From Bacteroidota bacterium (lineage in GTDB: Bacteria; Bacteroidota; Bacteroidia; Chitinophagales; Chitinophagaceae): a stretch of 64,000 nt of DNA. Positions within the stretch are counted from its first letter, which is position 1. Each line of letters opens with the position of its first letter. The notes under the pieces were generated by a model. It made no database searches. It saw only the letters and a program-made list of their open reading frames with translations, and was not told the origin of the DNA. Where the stretch lies: NCBI GenBank assembly GCA_018266555.1, contig JAFEAF010000014.1:1-64000 (forward strand), given 5' to 3'. This document shows positions 43,650 to 52,538 of this stretch, one piece after another. A program made the translations under genes and the position numbers.

Positions 43650-44900
43650 ATGATTCCTGACCCCGGCCAACAACACGATCCGTTTGTTTCCATTAAGATC
43701 ACTGAGTTTCGCAACCTGATGACAGGCCGTTTTCTTTTTGTAATGGCATTGCGTATGATGGCCACTTCTGTGGGCTGGTGGATGTACGAGCTGACAAAAG
43801 ATCCTTTTTCAATCGGATTAATAGGGCTTTCAGAGATCATTCCGGCTTTGTCCTTTGCATTATATGCAGGCCATGTCATTGACCTGAGCGAAAAAAGGAA
43901 GCTGCTTTTAAAAGGAGTTTTTTTTTATCTCTGTTGTGCTTCTATACTCCTGTTTTTATCCGGTAATTATGCTCATCATCATTTTGGTAAACATTGGTTA
44001 CCACTTTGCATATATAGTGTTATTTTTTTGAGCGGAATTGTTCGAGCATTTGCCGGACCTGCTTTTGCCGTGTTACTCGCATATATTGTTCCAAAAGATG
44101 TTTTACAAAATGCTACTACTTGGAGCCAGGGTACATGGCTTTCTGCCTCAGTATCCGGTCATGCAGCCGGGGGCTTCTTAATTGCACTATTTGGCATCAC
44201 AGGATCCCTGACGGCTATTTGTATTTTAATGACCGCTGCCTTGCTGGTATTATCCTTGATAAAACGAAAAAAGCCTTTAATTAATAATGACGAGAAAAAG
44301 ACCTGGGAGAGTGTGAAAGAAGGTTTACGTTTTGTTTTTAAAACAAAAGTGATTCTTGGGGCTATGTCGCTGGATCTTTTTGCCGTATTATTTGGCGGCG
44401 CTGTAGCGATGGTTCCTGTGTATGCTTCTGATATTTTGAAAGTTGGACCGGAAGGTTTTGGTTGGTTGAATGCTGCATCGGATATAGGTTCTATTTGTAT
44501 TGTAATCCTGCTTACCCTCGCACCATTTAAAAGACGACAGGGAAGAAAACTATTGTTAGCCGTTGCCGGTTTCGGATGTTGTATTATTCTTTTTGCTTTA
44601 TCCAAATGGTTTTGGCTTTCCTTCGCAGCCTTACTTGTCAGTGGAATGGTAGATGGAATCAGCGTAGTGATAAGAGGAACCATTTTGCAATTAAGAACTC
44701 CGATGGAACTGCGTGGCAGGGTGATGTCGGTAAATTCTATGTTTATAAATTCCAGTAATGAGCTGGGTCAATTTGAAAGCGGGCTTGCTGCAAAAATTAT
44801 GGGTGTAGTGCCTTCTGTTGTGTTTGGAGGATGCATGACTTTATTTGTTGTCATTACCACATGGATTAAGGCACCAAGTTTACGTAAATTTGAATACTGA
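43650..44900 (+). CDS. MFS transporter, EntS-like
   Basis: Inner-membrane transporter of 416 residues with about 12 helices, of the enterobactin-exporter-like MFS_3 group. The first-helix region FRNLMTGRFLFVMALRMMAT and the loop motif HVIDLSEKRKLLLKG correspond to motif A; the second half begins FKTKVILGAMSLDLFAVLFG and carries the homologous loop LAPFKRRQGRKLLL. The C-terminal part RGTILQLRTPMELRGRVMSV is a strong marker of this subfamily. Substrate unknown; no siderophore genes are nearby. It stands 70 bases after the kinase gene, probably a separate unit. Confidence 0.9.
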   Translation: MIPDPGQQHDPFVSIKITEFRNLMTGRFLFVMALRMMATSVGWWMYELTKDPFSIGLIGLSEIIPALSFALYAGHVIDLSEKRKLLLKGVFFYLCCASILLFLSGNYAHHHFGKHWLPLCIYSVIFLSGIVRAFAGPAFAVLLAYIVPKDVLQNATTWSQGTWLSASVSGHAAGGFLIALFGITGSLTAICILMTAALLVLSLIKRKKPLINNDEKKTWESVKEGLRFVFKTKVILGAMSLDLFAVLFGGAVAMVPVYASDILKVGPEGFGWLNAASDIGSICIVILLTLAPFKRRQGRKLLLAVAGFGCCIILFALSKWFWLSFAALLVSGMVDGISVVIRGTILQLRTPMELRGRVMSVNSMFINSSNELGQFESGLAAKIMGVVPSVVFGGCMTLFVVITTWIKAPSLRKFEY

Positions 44901-44956
44901 TTAGCAACCAGAAAGAAACTTTAGCCGTTTAGTAAATCGTAATTAAAAAAACTGTT

Positions 44957-45853
44957 ATGAATCGACGTTCCTTTCTTCAAAATAGTTCGCTGGCATTAGG
45001 TGCTCTGACGCTGGCACAGAAAACCATATTGAGTTCTTTATTCGACCCAACCTGGAAGATAACGATGCTGCGTAACCATATTGGCATTTTTACTGAAAGA
45101 GGCGGCACTATCGCTTTTCTATTATACAAAAAGGGGATTGTTATAGTAGATGCTCAATTCCCGGATACATCGAAGCACCTGATTGATGAATTGAAGAAAA
45201 AATCAGAAGAACCATTTACAAAACTGATTAATACACACCATCATGCTGATCATACTTCAGGAAATATTTCATTCAAAGGAATTACAGAGCATGTGCTGGC
45301 TCATGAAAATTCCCTGAAAAACCAGAAACGGGTTGCGGCAACTCAACAAACCGAAGACAAGCAATTGTTTCCTGATCAAACTTTTACCGATATATGGAGT
45401 GAAAAATTCGGGAAAGAAAAAGTTTCTCTTTCTTATTTTGGCCAGGGACATACCGATGGAGATGCCCTGATTCATTTTGAACATGCAAACATTGTGCACA
45501 TGGGCGACCTGGTATTTAATCGCCGTCATCCTTTTGTTGACCGCAGTGCCGGAGCCAGCATGAAAAACTGGATAGAAGTATTGAATAAAGCAGTAAATAA
45601 GTTTGACAAGAACACTCTCTTTGTTTATGGCCATGCATTAGATGGTTATGATGTAACCGGAAATGCAGATGACATGAAAAAATTCGGAGACTATCTCGGA
45701 CAGGTATTACAATTTGCCGAAAGCGAGATCAAAGCCGGAAAAACAAAAGAAGAATTTCTAAAAAATACAGTTATTCCCGGTAACACTGAATGGAAAGGCG
45801 ACGGCATACAACGACCATTGCAGGCAGCGTATGAAGAGTTGACAGTGAAGTAA
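44957..45853 (+). CDS. TAT-exported metallo-beta-lactamase-fold hydrolase
   Basis: Hydrolase of 298 residues with an N-terminal twin-arginine signal (MNRRSFLQNSSLALGALTLA, RRxFL type), so it is exported folded to the periplasm. The metallo-beta-lactamase motifs are complete: THHHADHTSGN near residue 96 (HxHxDH), the His of YFGQGHTDGDALI near 173, the Asp of VHMGDLVF near 195, and the final His in FVYGHALDGYD near 235. These bind two Zn ions. The family includes quorum-lactonases, thiolesterases and lactamases; which applies cannot be told. It stands alone, converging with the RES toxin gene. Confidence 0.88.
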   Translation: MNRRSFLQNSSLALGALTLAQKTILSSLFDPTWKITMLRNHIGIFTERGGTIAFLLYKKGIVIVDAQFPDTSKHLIDELKKKSEEPFTKLINTHHHADHTSGNISFKGITEHVLAHENSLKNQKRVAATQQTEDKQLFPDQTFTDIWSEKFGKEKVSLSYFGQGHTDGDALIHFEHANIVHMGDLVFNRRHPFVDRSAGASMKNWIEVLNKAVNKFDKNTLFVYGHALDGYDVTGNADDMKKFGDYLGQVLQFAESEIKAGKTKEEFLKNTVIPGNTEWKGDGIQRPLQAAYEELTVK

Positions 45854-45876
45854 TCTATTCGGGAAGGAAAATAAGT

Positions 45877-46344
45877 TCATAATCCTGCTGCCAGCCTTGC
45901 ATCAAAATATATTCTTCTTTTAAAATTTATTTTCAGTTTCTTCATATCAGGATGTACTGTATTAACCAAATAATTATTTTCTTCAGGCATCAATACGCTG
46001 GGAACCGTTAACAATAAACTGCTTCTATTTCTCAGGAATTTATCTCCCAACTTTTTTGTTAAAAGTCTTGTATCCGGGGCATCCCATCCTGAAGACAGTT
46101 TGTTTTTATCTAAAGCTTCCATCCGGACATTATCGGGCAGCCACAAAGTAATGAGTACATAAGTTCTCATCTTCAGCATTTTCGCAGGAGTATGCGCCAG
46201 GATTTCCAATAAGGATAATGAGCGGGAAGATGAAGTGTATAAGGCAAATAGTCCCTCACTGTTCCACCTGCCTCCAAAAATCCTTGCACCGTTGCCTGAA
46301 AGATCATCAGCATATTTTTCCTGGGCAATGCGGTATAGTTCCAT
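45877..46344 (-). CDS. RES-domain toxin (NAD+ phosphorylase family)
   Basis: Toxin of a RES/Xre module, 155 residues. RES toxins degrade NAD+ and stop growth. The conserved positions are present: the Arg in GNGARIFGGRWNSEG near residue 20-27, the Tyr/Ser/Glu of LYTSSSRSLSLLEILAH near 38-50, and the Ser/Asn region SVLMPEENNYLVNTVHPDM near 112-130. No signal peptide. It starts three bases after the antitoxin stop codon, the usual antitoxin-first arrangement, and is translationally coupled. Active-site residues look intact, so it is probably functional. Confidence 0.9.
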   Translation of the reverse strand: MELYRIAQEKYADDLSGNGARIFGGRWNSEGLFALYTSSSRSLSLLEILAHTPAKMLKMRTYVLITLWLPDNVRMEALDKNKLSSGWDAPDTRLLTKKLGDKFLRNRSSLLLTVPSVLMPEENNYLVNTVHPDMKKLKINFKRRIYFDARLAAGL

Positions 46345-46347
46345 ATA

Positions 46348-46854
46348 CTATGAATACACTCCCTGCTCTAAACGACCCAATATTTTTGTGACCATCTGGA
46401 TGCCAAACGAAGTGTCTAAAAAATCAATCGGAGTTTTATTGTCAAGAACAATCAGGGGGCTATGCAGCCATTCAATAAAACCTTGCCTGTCTCCTATTAC
46501 TTCAATGCCCCTTTGCGCAAATGCGGCAAGCTCAAGAACCTTTTCAGTCTTTAACGTATCAAGCAATTCTTCTTCGTGCTTGCGTTGAATATTCCGGTGA
46601 GAAGTATGCAGCAACCTGCTCATAGTTTCCATAGAAATCCCTAAATATGCGGATAGAGATTTCAATGTGGATTTTCTTATGCCTTCTCTTGACAGGCTAA
46701 TCAGATCAAAATCCCCTGCAATTGTTTTTTTTATGTCCTTACTGCCTCCCAGAATTACCCGGAGAGATTCATATTGTATTGCTGCCTCTTCCACATTTGA
46801 TTGTGGTTCTTCTGTCGTGGAATAGGGCTTTGCTTTTCTTGTCATTTTTTTCAT
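46348..46854 (-). CDS. Xre/ParS-type antitoxin (DUF2384)
   Basis: Antitoxin of about 168 residues. The start MKKMTRKAKPYSTTEE was chosen because the upstream extension reads through a probable operator. The N-terminal half holds an Xre-like helix-turn-helix region (DFDLISLSREGIRKSTLKSL, SAYLGISMETMSRLLHTSHR), and the C-terminal half is the DUF2384 cap (KVLELAAFAQRGIEVIGDRQ, FIEWLHSPLIVLDNKTPIDF, LDTSFGIQMVTKILGRLEQG). It neutralises the RES toxin by covering its active site and represses its own operon. It precedes the toxin by three bases. Confidence 0.9.
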   Translation of the reverse strand: MKKMTRKAKPYSTTEEPQSNVEEAAIQYESLRVILGGSKDIKKTIAGDFDLISLSREGIRKSTLKSLSAYLGISMETMSRLLHTSHRNIQRKHEEELLDTLKTEKVLELAAFAQRGIEVIGDRQGFIEWLHSPLIVLDNKTPIDFLDTSFGIQMVTKILGRLEQGVYS

Positions 46855-46867
46855 ACGCCAAATATAT

Positions 46868-46898
46868 GACATTTCGGTTAAAATAAAGCCATTTTGTC
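46868..46898. promoter_or_regulatory. candidate antitoxin operator (imperfect palindrome)
   Basis: Thirty-one-base imperfect inverted repeat starting GACA and ending TGTC, with CC/GG in both half-sites, 14 bases before the antitoxin start. Antitoxins of this family bind such dyads to autorepress. Only about a third of the base pairs match, so it is tentative. Confidence 0.35.
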
Positions 46899-46901
46899 GT
46901 A

Positions 46902-47399
46902 TTATTTTTTTATCATTTTTTCCAATACAAAATAAACGATCGGGCAAAAAGTAGAATTTTTCAAAGTCAGTTGTCGTCGTTTGATAAAAACATCTTCACC
47001 CGTATAAGGAAACCTGTGGCAATCCGAAGGCCGTTGTTCATAAATGCTGCAACGATTATTGTCACCAAGAAAAGGGCAAGGTTTAGTATTGGCCACAAAA
47101 TCTCCATCTTCATCCACCACTAAATACTTTTCAATGAATTCGCTTTCCCGGAGTTTCAAATACCTGCTGATACGTTTTACATCCGGAGTCTTGAATCTCG
47201 GCGAATAGTTTTTACAACAGTTAGCGCATTGCAGGCAATCAGTTTTTGAAAAGGCTTCTTCATGCAGATCGGGTAATTGCTTCAGCACTTTGTTCTTATC
47301 CGCTTTACTAAGAAACCGTTTGTAGTCTTTTTGATGTTCCGCAGAACGCTTTTCCCAATTGGGTGGCACTCCTGATATTGATTTGTTTTCAGAGTTCAT
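46902..47399 (-). CDS. YkgJ-like cysteine-cluster protein
   Basis: Soluble protein of about 165 residues with a zinc- or iron-sulfur-type cysteine cluster of the YkgJ family. The four-Cys arrangement is TDCLQCANCCKNYSPRF near residue 55-71, followed by TKPCPFLGDNNRCSIYEQRP and SDCHRFPYTGE. The start MNSENKSISGVPPNWEKR was preferred over a further one that adds a hydrophobic stretch unlike the family. These proteins are common, and their function, possibly Fe-S-dependent, is not well defined. It is transcribed in the same direction as the RES/Xre pair and ends just upstream of its operator. Confidence 0.82.
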   Translation of the reverse strand: MNSENKSISGVPPNWEKRSAEHQKDYKRFLSKADKNKVLKQLPDLHEEAFSKTDCLQCANCCKNYSPRFKTPDVKRISRYLKLRESEFIEKYLVVDEDGDFVANTKPCPFLGDNNRCSIYEQRPSDCHRFPYTGEDVFIKRRQLTLKNSTFCPIVYFVLEKMIKK

Positions 47400-47459
47400 C
47401 TTTTCAAATGAATAACAAAATTCATCTATTAATAACAAATCATAAATAAAAAAGCAACC

Positions 47460-47467
47460 TATTTTTG
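47460..47467 (+). promoter_or_regulatory. -7 promoter element (TATTTTTG)
   Basis: Perfect TAnnTTTG only six bases before the preferred ATG of the sterol-desaturase-like gene. Transcription would start almost on the ATG, so the mRNA may be leaderless. Confidence 0.5.
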
Positions 47468-47473
47468 TTGCCT

Positions 47474-48394
47474 ATGGGTGCTTTTTCTGAACAGTTATTG
47501 TTGCTGGTGAGTACGCCGGTTTATATCGTTGTGATCGGGGCGGAACTATTGCTGAGCCATCTGCAGCACAAAAATAGTTATAGCTGGAAAGATACCGTTC
47601 AAAACATTTACCTGATGCTTATAAACTCCGGCATTGACCTGCTGGTCAGGAGTATTTATATCGGCGTTATCCTTACATTCTTTTTTGAACACCGGATAAC
47701 AAATCCCATTTCAAATCCCTGGCTTTACTGGATTGTTCTGTTAATTTTTGAAGATTTCATGTACTATTGGCTGCACCGTATTGATCATTATTGCCGTTTT
47801 TTCTGGGCCACACATGTTACACATCATTCATCACCCAATTTTAATTTTACTGTTGGCTTTCGTTCTTCGGTAATGGAACCACTCTATCGATTTGTTTATT
47901 TTATTCCAATTGCTGCTTTGGGATTTCAACCGGTTGATATTGCATTTATGTATTCGGCCACACAGATATGGGGAATTTTGGTACACACCGAACGGATCAA
48001 CAAAATGGGCTTCCTGGAATATATCCTCGTTACTCCATCGCACCACCGGGTGCATCACGGCTCTAATGCAAAATACCTGGATAAAAACATGGGCATGTTT
48101 CTCATCATCTGGGATAAACTATTCCGAACTTTTCAACCGGAACTGTCCCCAGTAAAATACCAACAAATCAGGTATGGATTAACAGCACCATTAAAAAATG
48201 AAAATCCGGTAAATCTTATTTTTCATGAGTGGCATGATCTGTGGAAAGATGCCTTTCAGAAAGATATTGGATGGAAGGAAAGATGGAATTATATATTTGG
48301 TTTGCCCGGCTGGAGCCATGATGGTAGCCGTCAGACCAGTAAACAAAAAAGAAAGATGGAAGTTGCATCTGAAAAACAACTTGAAGAAACATAG
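47474..48394 (+). CDS. sterol desaturase/fatty acid hydroxylase family protein
   Basis: Integral-membrane di-iron oxygenase-like protein, about 306 residues. The His boxes are present: WLHRIDHYCRFFWATHVTHH, with HRIDH and HVTHH near residues 97-115, and the later HHRVHHGSN near 187-195, the ligands of a non-haem di-iron centre. Four or more hydrophobic helices surround them. The family hydroxylates or desaturates sterols, fatty acids or carotenoids; the substrate here is unclear. ATG at 47474 is preferred to an in-frame TTG nine bases earlier because the TTG lies within the promoter. It is monocistronic and diverges from the YkgJ-like gene. Confidence 0.88.
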   Translation: MGAFSEQLLLLVSTPVYIVVIGAELLLSHLQHKNSYSWKDTVQNIYLMLINSGIDLLVRSIYIGVILTFFFEHRITNPISNPWLYWIVLLIFEDFMYYWLHRIDHYCRFFWATHVTHHSSPNFNFTVGFRSSVMEPLYRFVYFIPIAALGFQPVDIAFMYSATQIWGILVHTERINKMGFLEYILVTPSHHRVHHGSNAKYLDKNMGMFLIIWDKLFRTFQPELSPVKYQQIRYGLTAPLKNENPVNLIFHEWHDLWKDAFQKDIGWKERWNYIFGLPGWSHDGSRQTSKQKRKMEVASEKQLEET

Positions 48395-48493
48395 ATATAA
48401 AAAAAACCTCTGACATTAGCATACAATCATATTGGTAATCTGAAAGAGCGAAATTCAAATTTGGATTCAAAAAAAGTTTGGGCTGAGCGTTGT

Positions 48494-48530
48494 TCCTCTC
48501 CTTCGCTTTAGGGAAGGTTAGGTGAGGGAG
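48494..48530. repeat. intergenic hairpin repeat-like element
   Basis: CCTCTCCTTC, a short loop, then GGGAAGG and GTGAGGGAG: a pyrimidine-rich and purine-rich arm separated by a few bases. It resembles the CTCTCCTTT/AAAGGAGAG-type intergenic repeats common in many bacterial genomes. Only one copy was seen in the window. Confidence 0.4.
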
Positions 48531-48582
48531 TGTTAAGTTTTCCACCCGTTTCTAATTTAGTTTTTTTCTGCATTTCACTCCA

Positions 48583-48590
48583 TAACTTTG
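48583..48590 (+). promoter_or_regulatory. -7 promoter element of gcvP (TAACTTTG)
   Basis: Perfect TAnnTTTG about 50 bases before the gcvP start. No clear -33 TTG. Confidence 0.45.
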
Positions 48591-48639
48591 CCGCTAATTT
48601 TTAAATACTAACTTAAAATAAGGTTGAAGGATTAATAAT

Positions 48640-51555
48640 ATGAATCTTTTTGAAGAACAACAGCATGAATTCATCCCCCGTCACATCGGGCCTAATGACA
48701 CAGAAGCAAAAGAAATGCTGAAAGCTATAGGCGTTAAAGACCTGGTTGAATTAATTGATCGCACTGTTCCCGCATCCATCCGAATGAGTCAGTCATTGAA
48801 TATTCCGGCTGCTATGAGTGAAAACGAATACCTGAAACATATTCATGAAGTATCACAGAAAAATAAAATTTATAAAAACTATATCGGCCAGGGTTATTAT
48901 GATACGATTGTTCCCTCTGTGATTCTGAGAAATATTTTTGAAAACCCGGGTTGGTACACTCAATACACTCCGTACCAGGCAGAAATTTCACAGGGGCGTT
49001 TGGAAAGCTTGTTGAATTTTCAAACTATGGTCAGCGATCTTACCGGTTTGCCTATCGCTAATGCTTCCTTGCTTGATGAAGCCACTGCTGCGGCCGAAGC
49101 AATGACCATGTTCTTTAACATGCTCAACAAAGATCATGACCATATCAGCCGGGCAAAGTTTTTTGTGGATAAAGAAATATTTCCTCAAACAATGGATGTA
49201 TTGATCACAAGAGCCATTCCTGTTGGAATTGAAATTGTGGTTGGAGATTATCATACTGCAAAAATAGATTCATCTTACTTCGGAGCTGTTGTTCAATACC
49301 CGAACAATATTGGTGCAATAGAAGATTACCGTGATTTCATAAACAAAGTTCATAAAGCAGGAGCCTATATAGTGATGGCAACTGATCTGTTAGCCTTGAC
49401 ATTAATCACTCCACCCGGTGAATTAGGTGCTGATTGTACTGTTGGTTCTGTTCAACGTTTTGGCGTGCCTCTTGGATATGGCGGTCCTCATGCAGCATTT
49501 TTTTCTGCCAAAGATGAATTCAAAAGAAATATTCCCGGCCGCATCATCGGGGTAAGTGTTGATGCTCAAAATAACAGGGCACTGAGGATGGCGCTGCAAA
49601 CAAGAGAACAACACATCAAAAGAGAAAAAGCAACTTCAAATATTTGCACCGCACAAGCATTACTTGCCAATATGGCTGCCATGTATGCAGTATATCATGG
49701 CCCGGATGGTTTACTAAAAATTGCCCGGAGAATCGCATTACTTACTAAAACAGTTGCAGAGGCCATTGAGGCAAGAGGATTTGATTTAGTTTCAGATCAT
49801 TTCTTCGATACAATCACTGTAATAGTGGATTCTATCGAAGCGTACAAAGCAAAAGCAGAAAGTCAAAAGATCAATCTGCGTTATATTGACAACACCCATA
49901 TTGGAATTTCCCTGGATGAAACTACAACCATAGAAGACCTTTACGATCTGATCAACTGTTTTGAAAATGATACGAACCCGGTCGCATTCGATATATATGA
50001 AGATACCGGATCGCACCATATCCCTCCTTCACTAACCCGCAATACTGAATTTCTTCTGCACCCTGTATTCAATATGCATCATAGTGAAACCAAAATGATG
50101 CGATATATCAAAATGCTGGAAAATAAAGATCTTTCATTGAATACTTCAATGATCTCACTGGGCAGTTGTACAATGAAACTGAATGCAGCAAGCGAAATGA
50201 TGCCGTTGAGTTGGCCGCACTGGAGTAAGATTCATCCTTTCGCTCCTGGCGATCAAACAAAAGGATATCATTTTATTATTGACGAACTCAGTAAATATTT
50301 ATGTAAAATAACGGCATTGGATGCATGTAGCCTGCAACCAAACAGTGGTGCACAGGGAGAATATAGCGGTTTATTAACCATTCGTAATTTTCACAAAGCT
50401 AATGGAGAAGAATATCGCAATGTCATGCTGATTCCTATTTCAGCCCACGGCACCAATCCAGCCAGTGCAGTAATGGCCGGAATGAAAGTCGTTGTGGTAA
50501 AAGCTTTGGATAATGGTTATATTGATGTGGATGATTTGAAAGCAAAGGCTTCGCAATATGCAAAGGAACTAGCAGGTATCATGATCACTTATCCAAGCAC
50601 TTATGGTATCTATGAAGAAACCGTAAAGGAAATTACCGAGATTGTTCATCATTATGGCGGGCAAGTGTATATGGATGGAGCAAACATGAATGCGCAGGTT
50701 GGTTTAACGGCTCCAGGTTTGATCGGCGCTGATGTATGCCATTTGAATTTGCATAAAACATTTGCCATTCCACATGGTGGTGGCGGGCCCGGCATGGGGC
50801 CGATCTGTGTCAAAAATCATTTAGCAAAATTTCTACCAGGGCATTCTTCAGAAGTGAAACTTCAAACGTCAGAAAATAATTCTACTATTTCAGGTCTCAC
50901 ATTTCATGGTGCCGTTTCTGCCGCACCTTTTGGCTCCGCTTCTATTCTTCTTATCAGTTATGGCTATATAAGAATGTTGGGATATGAAGGAGTGAAAACT
51001 GCGAGTGAATATGCTATTCTCAATGCCAATTATATGCGGGCAAAGCTGGAAAAAGATTTTGATATTTTATATACTAATCATCACGGTGAATGTGCTCATG
51101 AGTTCATTGTGGATCTTCGGCCATTTAAAAAGTCAGCAGAGATAGAAGCGGAGGATGTGGCAAAGCGTTTAATTGACTATGGCTTTCACGCCCCCACTAT
51201 GAGTTTTCCGGTACCGGGAACGATTATGATTGAACCTACAGAAAGCGAAGACAAGAAAGAACTGGACCGTTTCTGTGAAGCGCTATTAAACATCAAAAAA
51301 GAAATTTTGTTGATTGAAGAAAAAAAATTTGACATAAAAGATAATCCGCTCAAAAATGCACCACATACTCAGGCAATGATTTGTAACTCTCAATGGGAAC
51401 ATTCTTATAGCAGGGAAAGGGCTGCATTTCCCCTACCATACATAAGTGAAAATAAGTTCTGGCCATCGGTAGCTAGAGTGAATAATACCTATGGTGACAG
51501 GAATCTTATCTGCACCTGCAAACCGGTGAGCAGCTATATGGATCAGGAAGCCTGA
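48640..51555 (+). CDS. gcvP: glycine dehydrogenase (decarboxylating), P-protein
   Basis: The P-protein of the glycine cleavage system: PLP-dependent decarboxylation of glycine with transfer of the aminomethyl group to the H-protein lipoyl arm. The 971 residues are the fused form (both halves in one chain), with [20 protein letters not shown] near the start, [20 protein letters not shown], the half-site [20 protein letters not shown], and in the C-terminal half [20 protein letters not shown], where Lys binds [24 protein letters not shown] sequence closes the protein. gcvT and gcvH are not adjacent. No frameshift is seen. Very secure. Confidence 0.97.
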   Translation: MNLFEEQQHEFIPRHIGPNDTEAKEMLKAIGVKDLVELIDRTVPASIRMSQSLNIPAAMSENEYLKHIHEVSQKNKIYKNYIGQGYYDTIVPSVILRNIFENPGWYTQYTPYQAEISQGRLESLLNFQTMVSDLTGLPIANASLLDEATAAAEAMTMFFNMLNKDHDHISRAKFFVDKEIFPQTMDVLITRAIPVGIEIVVGDYHTAKIDSSYFGAVVQYPNNIGAIEDYRDFINKVHKAGAYIVMATDLLALTLITPPGELGADCTVGSVQRFGVPLGYGGPHAAFFSAKDEFKRNIPGRIIGVSVDAQNNRALRMALQTREQHIKREKATSNICTAQALLANMAAMYAVYHGPDGLLKIARRIALLTKTVAEAIEARGFDLVSDHFFDTITVIVDSIEAYKAKAESQKINLRYIDNTHIGISLDETTTIEDLYDLINCFENDTNPVAFDIYEDTGSHHIPPSLTRNTEFLLHPVFNMHHSETKMMRYIKMLENKDLSLNTSMISLGSCTMKLNAASEMMPLSWPHWSKIHPFAPGDQTKGYHFIIDELSKYLCKITALDACSLQPNSGAQGEYSGLLTIRNFHKANGEEYRNVMLIPISAHGTNPASAVMAGMKVVVVKALDNGYIDVDDLKAKASQYAKELAGIMITYPSTYGIYEETVKEITEIVHHYGGQVYMDGANMNAQVGLTAPGLIGADVCHLNLHKTFAIPHGGGGPGMGPICVKNHLAKFLPGHSSEVKLQTSENNSTISGLTFHGAVSAAPFGSASILLISYGYIRMLGYEGVKTASEYAILNANYMRAKLEKDFDILYTNHHGECAHEFIVDLRPFKKSAEIEAEDVAKRLIDYGFHAPTMSFPVPGTIMIEPTESEDKKELDRFCEALLNIKKEILLIEEKKFDIKDNPLKNAPHTQAMICNSQWEHSYSRERAAFPLPYISENKFWPSVARVNNTYGDRNLICTCKPVSSYMDQEA

Positions 51556-51562
51556 TTCGCTG

Positions 51563-52369
51563 TCAATAATTCTTCAGCCAGCTTTTGATTGCAGAATCTT
51601 GTTGCGGTGGTGTCAGTCGTTTGTATTGATATAATGCGTTTTCCCAATCGCCATACACTGGATTTGGAAGAATAATAAACCGGCTTCCGAATTCAGACGA
51701 CTGATGCTGTACATTTTCCAATCTCTGACCTACTGTCTTACTGTCCCACAAAGAAGAAAAATCAGAGAGATTATCTCCTAACAATAATACCACGTCATAC
51801 TTTTCCATCACTTTCTGACGCCGGGCTTCTTTACTTGACACACCCTGTTTCAAAACCAAATGAGCTTCATCCGCATAAGGGAAATCAAATTTCTTCAGGT
51901 TTTTCAATGTGCCTTCCTTATCTTTTTCATCCCTGTTTGTGATATAAAATACCTCTACATTTTTTGAAGCAGCATATTTAAAAAAAGTGAGTGCACCGGG
52001 AATGGTGTCCGCAGCAGCCATCCCTGTCCATTTCGTCCATTCTTTCGGGTCAAATCCTTTTCCCTGCAAATCATGATGTACTTCATCGGCGCTGTTGTCT
52101 AATAAAGTTTCATCAATATCTGTAATGACTGCCCTTGGCTTTGAAGAAGCATTTTGCAATGCTTCATTCAGGCGAAGTGTCGCAATATTATACGCCTGTA
52201 AACATAAAGCATGATATTCCGCTGATCTCTGCATATAAGCCACAGCAAAAAGTTTTCCGTTTATAACCAAATTGGAAGATGAGGTTGTTGTATTACTAAC
52301 GGATTTTTGGGATGGTGTGCATGCAAGCAACAATGCAGTACTAAATAAAAAAAATATCGCTTTTTTCAT
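51563..52369 (-). CDS. lipoprotein e(P4)-type acid phosphatase (5'-nucleotidase)
   Basis: Outer-membrane lipoprotein phosphatase of about 268 residues, HAD superfamily class C. The start MKKAIFFLFSTALLLACTPS has a lipobox ending in Cys and was preferred to an upstream ATG giving seven more residues. The HAD motif I is AVITDIDETLLDNSADE with the nucleophilic Asp and its acid/base partner; motif II is FYITNRDEKDKEGTL; motif IV, VVLLLGDNLSDFSSL, carries the metal-binding acidic residues. Members dephosphorylate nucleotides at the cell surface for salvage. It converges with gcvP. Well supported. Confidence 0.92.
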   Translation of the reverse strand: MKKAIFFLFSTALLLACTPSQKSVSNTTTSSSNLVINGKLFAVAYMQRSAEYHALCLQAYNIATLRLNEALQNASSKPRAVITDIDETLLDNSADEVHHDLQGKGFDPKEWTKWTGMAAADTIPGALTFFKYAASKNVEVFYITNRDEKDKEGTLKNLKKFDFPYADEAHLVLKQGVSSKEARRQKVMEKYDVVLLLGDNLSDFSSLWDSKTVGQRLENVQHQSSEFGSRFIILPNPVYGDWENALYQYKRLTPPQQDSAIKSWLKNY

Positions 52370-52538
52370 ATTAAGTGATTTGAATGGCAAACTTAACCGA
52401 TGTTACTGAAATCAAATTTTTTTTGCAAAATTTTAAAATGCTTATACGGCTCTCCAGCCTTTTTTGAAACCTTGAAATAACCTCCTGTGCTATCATTCCT
52501 TATTTTATCTTAATTTCGGCCAAAATTATTTATCCCTC

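Noticed and set aside
44159..44683. 174-residue open frame on the minus strand
   Set aside because: It is antisense inside the MFS gene, low-complexity basic sequence with no promoter; a shadow frame.
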